Below, one piece after another: positions 13,327-17,130 of a stretch of DNA of 17,130 bases (position 1 is its first letter; each line of letters begins with the position of its first letter). The DNA is from Corynebacterium accolens (lineage in GTDB: Bacteria; Actinomycetota; Actinomycetes; Mycobacteriales; Mycobacteriaceae). The stretch spans positions 2,294,697 through 2,311,826 of the forward strand of contig NZ_CP100376.1 in the NCBI RefSeq assembly GCF_030515985.1, read 5' to 3'. The notes below the pieces were generated by a model. It was not told the DNA's origin and did not search any database. It saw nothing but the letters and a program-made list of their open reading frames with translations. Made by a program: the position numbers and the translations under genes.

Positions 13327-13379
13327 CCTACTACCCACGTTTGCACACCGGGTGAGGGAAGCAAACCGCAGGTGGTAGG
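13327..13379. repeat. Large imperfect inverted repeat upstream of aceE
   Basis: The left arm 13327-13344 (CCTACTACCCACGTTTGC) pairs with the right arm 13361-13379 (GCAAACCGCAGGTGGTAGG). Sixteen of 18 left-arm bases are paired, with one G-T pair, two mismatches and one bulge. The 16-bp centre contains the small dyad CACC-GG-GTG. It could be an operator (arms carry GTTTGC/GCAAAC) or a leader hairpin, depending on which promoter is used. Confidence 0.75.
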
Positions 13380-13413
13380 GGGTGCATCGGCAAGCACGGC
13401 GTTTTATCCGGGA

Positions 13414-13419
13414 TAGACT
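13414..13419 (+). promoter_or_regulatory. Candidate aceE -10 box
   Basis: TAGACT matches TANANT and would give an mRNA leader of about 60 nt before the ATG at 13488. No convincing -35 is seen 16-18 bp upstream, so activation or a second promoter further up is possible. Confidence 0.35.
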
Positions 13420-13487
13420 CCCACTCGTGATCTGGGAACGCGTATCGTAGGAGATAAACTCTGCAGACCCTTTATTAGGAGGTTTAC

Positions 13488-16232
13488 ATGGCCGAGAAGG
13501 ACCCCGCCAAGGGCGATTCCAACTTCCCGCTTATCCGCGATGGTGTTGCATCGTACCTTCACGACAGCGACCCAGAAGAAACTCGCGAGTGGATGGATTC
13601 CCTCGATGGTCTGCTGGACCATTCTGACCAAGAGCGCGCGCGTTACCTGATGCTGCGCCTTCTGGAGCGCGCCACCGCCAAGCGCGTGGAGCTTCCCTCG
13701 TTGACGTCGACGGACTTCGTCAACACCATCCCCACCAACATGGAGCCGGAATTTCCTGGCGATGAAGAACTAGAAAAGCGCTACCGCCGCTGGATCCGCT
13801 GGAACGCTGCCATCATGGTGCACCGCGCACAGCGCCCCGGCATCGGCGTCGGCGGCCACATCTCCACCTACGCGGGTGCCGCCCCGCTGTACGAGGTTGG
13901 CCTCAACCACTTCTTCAAGGGCAAGGACGATCCTTCAGGCGGCGACCAGGTCTTCTTCCAAGGTCACGCCTCCCCGGGCATGTACGCCCGCGCCTACATG
14001 GAAGGTCGCCTCTCTGAGGAAGACCTCGACGGCTTCCGCCAGGAAGTCTCCCTCGGTGAAGGCAAGGGTCTGCCCTCCTACCCGCACCCGCGCCTGATGC
14101 CATGGTTCTGGGAGTTCCCCACCGTGTCCATGGGCATTGGCCCGATGAACGCCATTTACCAGGCACGCTTTAATAAGTACCTGGAAACCCGCGGCATCAA
14201 GGACACCTCCAAGCAGCACGTCTGGGCCTTCTTGGGCGATGGCGAGATGGACGAGCCAGAATCCCGCGGCCTGCTGCAAACCGCTGCGCTGTACGAGCTG
14301 GATAACCTCACCTTCGTGATTAACTGCAACCTGCAGCGCCTCGACGGCCCAGTGCGCGGTAATACCCAGATCATCCAAGAGCTGGAGTCCTTCTTCCGCG
14401 GCGCCGGCTGGGACGTCATCAAGGTCATCTGGGGCCGCGGCTGGGACAAGCTGCTGGACAAGGACACCGAAGGTGCCCTCGTCAACGTCATGAACACCAC
14501 CTCTGACGGTGACTACCAGACCTTCAAGGCTAACGACGGCGCTTATGTGCGCGAGCACTTCTTCGGCCGCGATGAGCGCACCGCAAAGCTGGTAGAGGAC
14601 GTCTCCGATGAGGAAATCTGGGCGCTGCGCCGCGGCGGCCACGACTACCGCAAGGTCTACGCAGCGTATGCCCGCGCCCTGGAGAACAAGGGCTCCGGCA
14701 AGCCGACCGTCATCTTGGCCCACACCATTAAGGGCTACGGCTTGGGCCACAACTTCGAGGGCCGCAACGCTACCCACCAGATGAAGAAGCTGACGCTGGA
14801 GGATCTCAAGAACTTCCGCGATAAGCAGGAGATTCCCTTCTCCGATGAAGAGCTGGAAAAGGATCCTTACCTGCCGCCGTACTACCACCCGGGCAAGGAC
14901 TCCCCGGAGATCAAGTACATGTTGGAGCGCCGTAAAGAACTCGGCGGCTTCCTGCCTGAGCGTCGCACGGACTTCACCCCATTGGAAGCACCTTCCTTGG
15001 ACAAGCTGCGCTCCGTGCGCAAGGGCTCTGGCAAGCAAGAAGTCGCTACCACCATGGCCTTGGTGCGCACCTTCAAGGAGGTCATGCGCAATAAGGAACT
15101 GGGCAAGCGCATCGTGCCCATCATCCCGGATGAGGCCCGTACCTTCGGCATGGACTCTTGGTTCCCCACCATGAAGATCTGGAACCCGCGCGGCCAGAAC
15201 TACGTGCCGGTGGACCACGACCTAATGTTGTCCTACCGCGAGGCCACCGATGGCCAAATTATGCACGAGGGCATTTCTGAGGCCGGTGCGGCAGCATCCT
15301 TTACCGCCGCCGCTACCTCGTATGCCACCCAGGGCGAGGCCATGATCCCGCTGTACATCTTCTACTCGATGTTCGGCTTCCAGCGCACTGGCGATGCCTT
15401 CTGGGCCGCCGGCGACCAAATGGGCCGCGGCTTTATCATCGGTGCTACCGCCGGCCGCACCACCCTGACCGGTGAGGGCCTGCAGCACATGGATGGCCAC
15501 TCCCCTGTCTTAGCAGCCACCAACCCGGCGGTCATTTCTTATGACCCAGCCTTCGGCTTCGAGGTTGCCCACCTGGTAGCCCGCGGTATCGAGCGCATGT
15601 ACGGCGAGGACAACGAGCCGGTCATGTACTACCTCACCGTGTACAACGAGCCGGTACACCAGCCGGCCGAGCCGGAGAACTTGGACGTGGAGGGTCTGCA
15701 CAAGGGCATCTACCACTTCAATACCGCCGAAAAGGGTTCCACCCCGGCCAATATCCTGGCCTCGGGCGTTGGCGTGCACGAAGCTCTTCGCGCACAGAAG
15801 ATGCTGGCTGAGGACTACGATGTCAAGGCATCGCTGTTCTCCGTGACCTCCTGGAACGAGCTGGCCCGCGACGGTGCTCGCCGCAATAAGGAAGCGCTGC
15901 GCAAGGGCGAGGAGCCTTCCGAGGCATTCGCTACCTCCCAGCTCAAGGACTTCGAGGGCCCATTCGTTGGTGTCTCGGACTTCACCACCGAGCTGCAGGA
16001 ACAAATTCGCCCCTACGTCCCAGGTACCTACATCACCTTGGGCACAGACGGCTTCGGCTTCTCCGATACGCGCGAGGGTGCCCGCCGCTTCTTCAACAAC
16101 GACGCGGAATCCATCGTCGTCGCCGTGCTCGATGGCCTTGCCCGCGACGGCAAGATTGAGCGCTCCGTCGTAGAAAAGGCGGCCTCCGAGCTGCAGTTGG
16201 ATGATCCAACTGCACCTAATAGCGGCGAGTAA
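13488..16232 (+). CDS. aceE: Pyruvate dehydrogenase E1 component, homodimeric type
   Basis: AceE decarboxylates pyruvate with thiamine diphosphate and passes the acetyl group to lipoylated E2. In corynebacteria it works in a mixed complex with OdhA. Length is 914 aa, normal for the homodimeric (gammaproteobacterial/actinobacterial) type. Visible features are [13 protein letters not shown] from residue 158 with the active-site His, the ThDP/Mg motif [10 protein letters not shown] (250-259) ending in [11 protein letters not shown] (279-289), [20 protein letters not shown] in mid-protein, and the C-terminal block [20 protein letters not shown]. The ATG at 13488 has AGGAGG 5 nt upstream. Codon use is strongly biased to C-ending codons, as expected for a highly expressed gene. 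It is monocistronic, with a strong terminator, and divergent from DUF3052. Confidence 0.97.
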   Translation: MAEKDPAKGDSNFPLIRDGVASYLHDSDPEETREWMDSLDGLLDHSDQERARYLMLRLLERATAKRVELPSLTSTDFVNTIPTNMEPEFPGDEELEKRYRRWIRWNAAIMVHRAQRPGIGVGGHISTYAGAAPLYEVGLNHFFKGKDDPSGGDQVFFQGHASPGMYARAYMEGRLSEEDLDGFRQEVSLGEGKGLPSYPHPRLMPWFWEFPTVSMGIGPMNAIYQARFNKYLETRGIKDTSKQHVWAFLGDGEMDEPESRGLLQTAALYELDNLTFVINCNLQRLDGPVRGNTQIIQELESFFRGAGWDVIKVIWGRGWDKLLDKDTEGALVNVMNTTSDGDYQTFKANDGAYVREHFFGRDERTAKLVEDVSDEEIWALRRGGHDYRKVYAAYARALENKGSGKPTVILAHTIKGYGLGHNFEGRNATHQMKKLTLEDLKNFRDKQEIPFSDEELEKDPYLPPYYHPGKDSPEIKYMLERRKELGGFLPERRTDFTPLEAPSLDKLRSVRKGSGKQEVATTMALVRTFKEVMRNKELGKRIVPIIPDEARTFGMDSWFPTMKIWNPRGQNYVPVDHDLMLSYREATDGQIMHEGISEAGAAASFTAAATSYATQGEAMIPLYIFYSMFGFQRTGDAFWAAGDQMGRGFIIGATAGRTTLTGEGLQHMDGHSPVLAATNPAVISYDPAFGFEVAHLVARGIERMYGEDNEPVMYYLTVYNEPVHQPAEPENLDVEGLHKGIYHFNTAEKGSTPANILASGVGVHEALRAQKMLAEDYDVKASLFSVTSWNELARDGARRNKEALRKGEEPSEAFATSQLKDFEGPFVGVSDFTTELQEQIRPYVPGTYITLGTDGFGFSDTREGARRFFNNDAESIVVAVLDGLARDGKIERSVVEKAASELQLDDPTAPNSGE

Positions 16233-16264
16233 TATCGCCCGCACCTCCGCCATGGAGATGTAGC

Positions 16265-16309
16265 TCAGGCGCTTCCGGCTTAATGCTGGAAGCGCCTGAA
16301 TTATTTTTC
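16265..16309 (+). terminator. Rho-independent terminator of aceE
   Basis: A 15-pair stem, TCAGGCGCTTCCGGC (16265-16279) with GCTGGAAGCGCCTGA (16285-16299), has one G-T pair and a TTAAT loop, and is followed by ATTATTTTTC. It is 32 nt after the aceE stop. Confidence 0.92.
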
Positions 16310-16372
16310 ACCCAATCCCCCTAACCAGTACCGCGTGAGCCTATTTCTCCTATGTCACGCACCAATCGCTAC

Positions 16373-16378
16373 TACACT
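16373..16378 (+). promoter_or_regulatory. -10 box of a leaderless acyl carrier protein message
   Basis: TACACT fits TANANT and ends 7 nt before the ATG at 16386. No Shine-Dalgarno is present between them, so transcription probably starts at the start codon. The -35 region is weak. Confidence 0.5.
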
Positions 16379-16385
16379 GGTCACT

Positions 16386-16685
16386 ATGGCAAATGACCTC
16401 AGTGCCCAATTGCAGGCAAAGTTTCAGGGTTCTGCTCCGGATAAGAACCAAAACCAGGCTCGTGATACGTTGAGCGAGCTCATCGCCCTCATCGTCAAAG
16501 TCACCGGAACCGAGGCCGAACTTGGCAGGGACACCGCGCTTTCCGATGTCGGCGTGGAATCCCTCGAGCTTATAGAGCTCACCGTGCGTGCCGAAGAGCT
16601 CTTTAAGGTACGGCTTACTGAGGAAACAATGCTTAACTGCGAGACCATCGGCGATATCGCTGACTATTTGGAGGACCACCAATGA
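16386..16685 (+). CDS. acpM: Acyl carrier protein
   Basis: A 99-aa acidic four-helix carrier that holds acyl chains on 4'-phosphopantetheine for fatty acid synthesis. The attachment site is S59 in DVGVESLELIEL; the residue before it is Glu where most carriers have Asp (DSL). The rest fits: LSELIALIVKVTG, the acidic helix II TVRAEELFKVRLTEETM, and IGDIADYLEDHQ. About 20 polar residues precede the core, as in actinobacterial AcpM-type proteins. The frame is open to 16335, but the ATG at 16386 is preferred because of the -10 box directly upstream and the usual MANDL-type N-terminus. The stop overlaps the next start (ATGA). Because corynebacteria use FAS-I, its main role is less clear than in mycobacteria; the symbol follows the positional counterpart. 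Confidence 0.88.
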   Translation: MANDLSAQLQAKFQGSAPDKNQNQARDTLSELIALIVKVTGTEAELGRDTALSDVGVESLELIELTVRAEELFKVRLTEETMLNCETIGDIADYLEDHQ

Positions 16686-17130
16686 TTTCTTACCTATCCG
16701 ATATGGACGGCGTACTCATCAAGGAAGGGGAAATGATCCCCGGCGCTGATAAATTCATTCAAACGCTGAAAGATAACGACATTGAGTACATGGTGCTCAC
16801 CAATAATTCCATGTCCACCCCGCGCGACTTGGCGGCACGGCTACGCAATACCGGACTTGATATTCCGGCCGAGCGTATCTGGACCTCCGCCACTGCGACG
16901 GCAAACTTCTTGGCCACCCAGGCCAGCTCCAGCAAGGCCTACGTCGTGGGAGAGTCCGGTCTGACTACTGCGCTGCACGAGGCCGGTTGGATCCTCACCA
17001 ACGATGACGCCGATTTTGTGGTCCTTGGTGAAACCCGCACCTACTCCTTTGAGGCGATTACCACCGCTATCAACCTCATCCGTAATGGCGCCCGCTTCAT
17101 CGCCACGAACCCAGACGTTACGGGTCCTGC
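16682..17130 (+). CDS. NagD-like HAD-superfamily phosphatase, 3' end cut by window
   Basis: The first 149 residues of a haloacid dehalogenase-type hydrolase of the class IIA (NagD/PGP) group. Motif I is SDMDGVLIKEGEMIPGA, with nucleophile D7 and acid/base D9. Motif II is VLTNNS (T40). LGETRTYSFEAITTAINLI followed by FIATNPDVTGP is typical of the NagD cap region. Members hydrolyse small phosphates such as nucleotides or glycerol/glycol phosphates; the substrate here is unknown. Its ATG overlaps the acyl carrier protein stop by 4 nt (ATGA), so translation is coupled. The same order, carrier protein then HAD, is found in C. glutamicum as I recall. Confidence 0.9.
   Translation, partial: MISYLSDMDGVLIKEGEMIPGADKFIQTLKDNDIEYMVLTNNSMSTPRDLAARLRNTGLDIPAERIWTSATATANFLATQASSSKAYVVGESGLTTALHEAGWILTNDDADFVVLGETRTYSFEAITTAINLIRNGARFIATNPDVTGP

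Larger units (their letters stand above)
13130..13487. promoter_or_regulatory. Divergent DUF3052/aceE control region
   Basis: 358 bp without a gene. It holds the ribosome site of DUF3052, the hairpin at 13165-13197, a TATAGC box near 13243 possibly for aceE, TTTGC-containing stretches at 13263-13267 and 13340-13344, the large dyad at 13327-13379, a perfect TANANT box TAGACT at 13414-13419, and the strong aceE ribosome site AGGAGG (13477-13482). In C. glutamicum aceE is controlled by RamB; the AATTTGCA at 13261-13268 only partly fits the RamB motif as I remember it. Confidence 0.6.

Noticed and set aside
13427..13450. Leader peptide GTG...TAG (7 codons) before aceE
   Set aside because: No ribosome site and no run of regulatory codons; a chance frame.
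13935..15218. 427-codon minus-strand frame inside aceE
   Set aside because: Mirror frame of the codon-biased aceE gene; no start signal and no recognisable product.
16335..16385. Upstream extension of the acyl carrier protein
   Set aside because: The 17 extra residues (MSLFLLCHAPIATTLVT) overlap the -10 box and do not occur in the family.

Overview
The window looks like about 17 kb of a Corynebacterium chromosome. It is GC-rich. The proteins fit that genus best: a LysI-type lysine permease, a homodimeric AceE, a PtpA-like phosphatase next to a SURF1 protein, a DUF3052 gene divergent from aceE, and an acyl carrier protein followed by a NagD-like HAD gene. Several genes appear to be read from leaderless transcripts with TANANT-type -10 boxes, as is common in actinobacteria. 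The species cannot be fixed from sequence reading alone; a skin or mucosal Corynebacterium is a guess.

Left part (1-8.65 kb), ordinary core genes. A 3'-truncated mazG (minus) is divergent from a lysI-type permease. Next come nadA and nadC, which abut and together make nicotinate mononucleotide from iminoaspartate. Convergent to them is the large repair gene mfd, whose start codon touches the stop of an upstream TetR-type regulator. A tRNA-Gln(TTG) with its own terminator is divergent from the TetR gene.

Middle part (8.65-12.6 kb), accessory and scarred. It holds a small secreted, repeat-containing helical protein with a strong terminator. A run of stem-loops follows, then two sets of ends of one IS3-type insertion sequence. 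One set bounds a 255-bp internally deleted copy in which the start of orfA is joined to the end of orfB. The other is a 46-bp pair of ends lying 1 bp away. This scar ends 23 bp before the ATG of ptpA, which is followed by SURF1. Downstream are a truncated ABC permease cut at what looks like an IS256-type end, an AT-richer acidic orphan gene, and a solo copy of the IS3-type end. tRNA-Val(TAC) closes the region.

Right part (12.7-17.1 kb), core genes again. DUF3052 (minus) diverges from aceE across a 358-bp control region containing a large imperfect dyad. After the aceE terminator come an acyl carrier protein and a NagD-like HAD hydrolase, translationally coupled and cut by the window end.

The most interesting reading is that two blocks that are far apart in C. 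glutamicum and M. tuberculosis (mfd/TetR/mazG and ptpA/SURF1/aceE/acpM) meet here at an IS scar, as expected for a chromosomal inversion breakpoint. No defence system, CRISPR array or clearly new multi-gene system was found. The best candidates for new biology are the secreted repeat protein with its control region, the acidic orphan, and the aceE upstream dyad.
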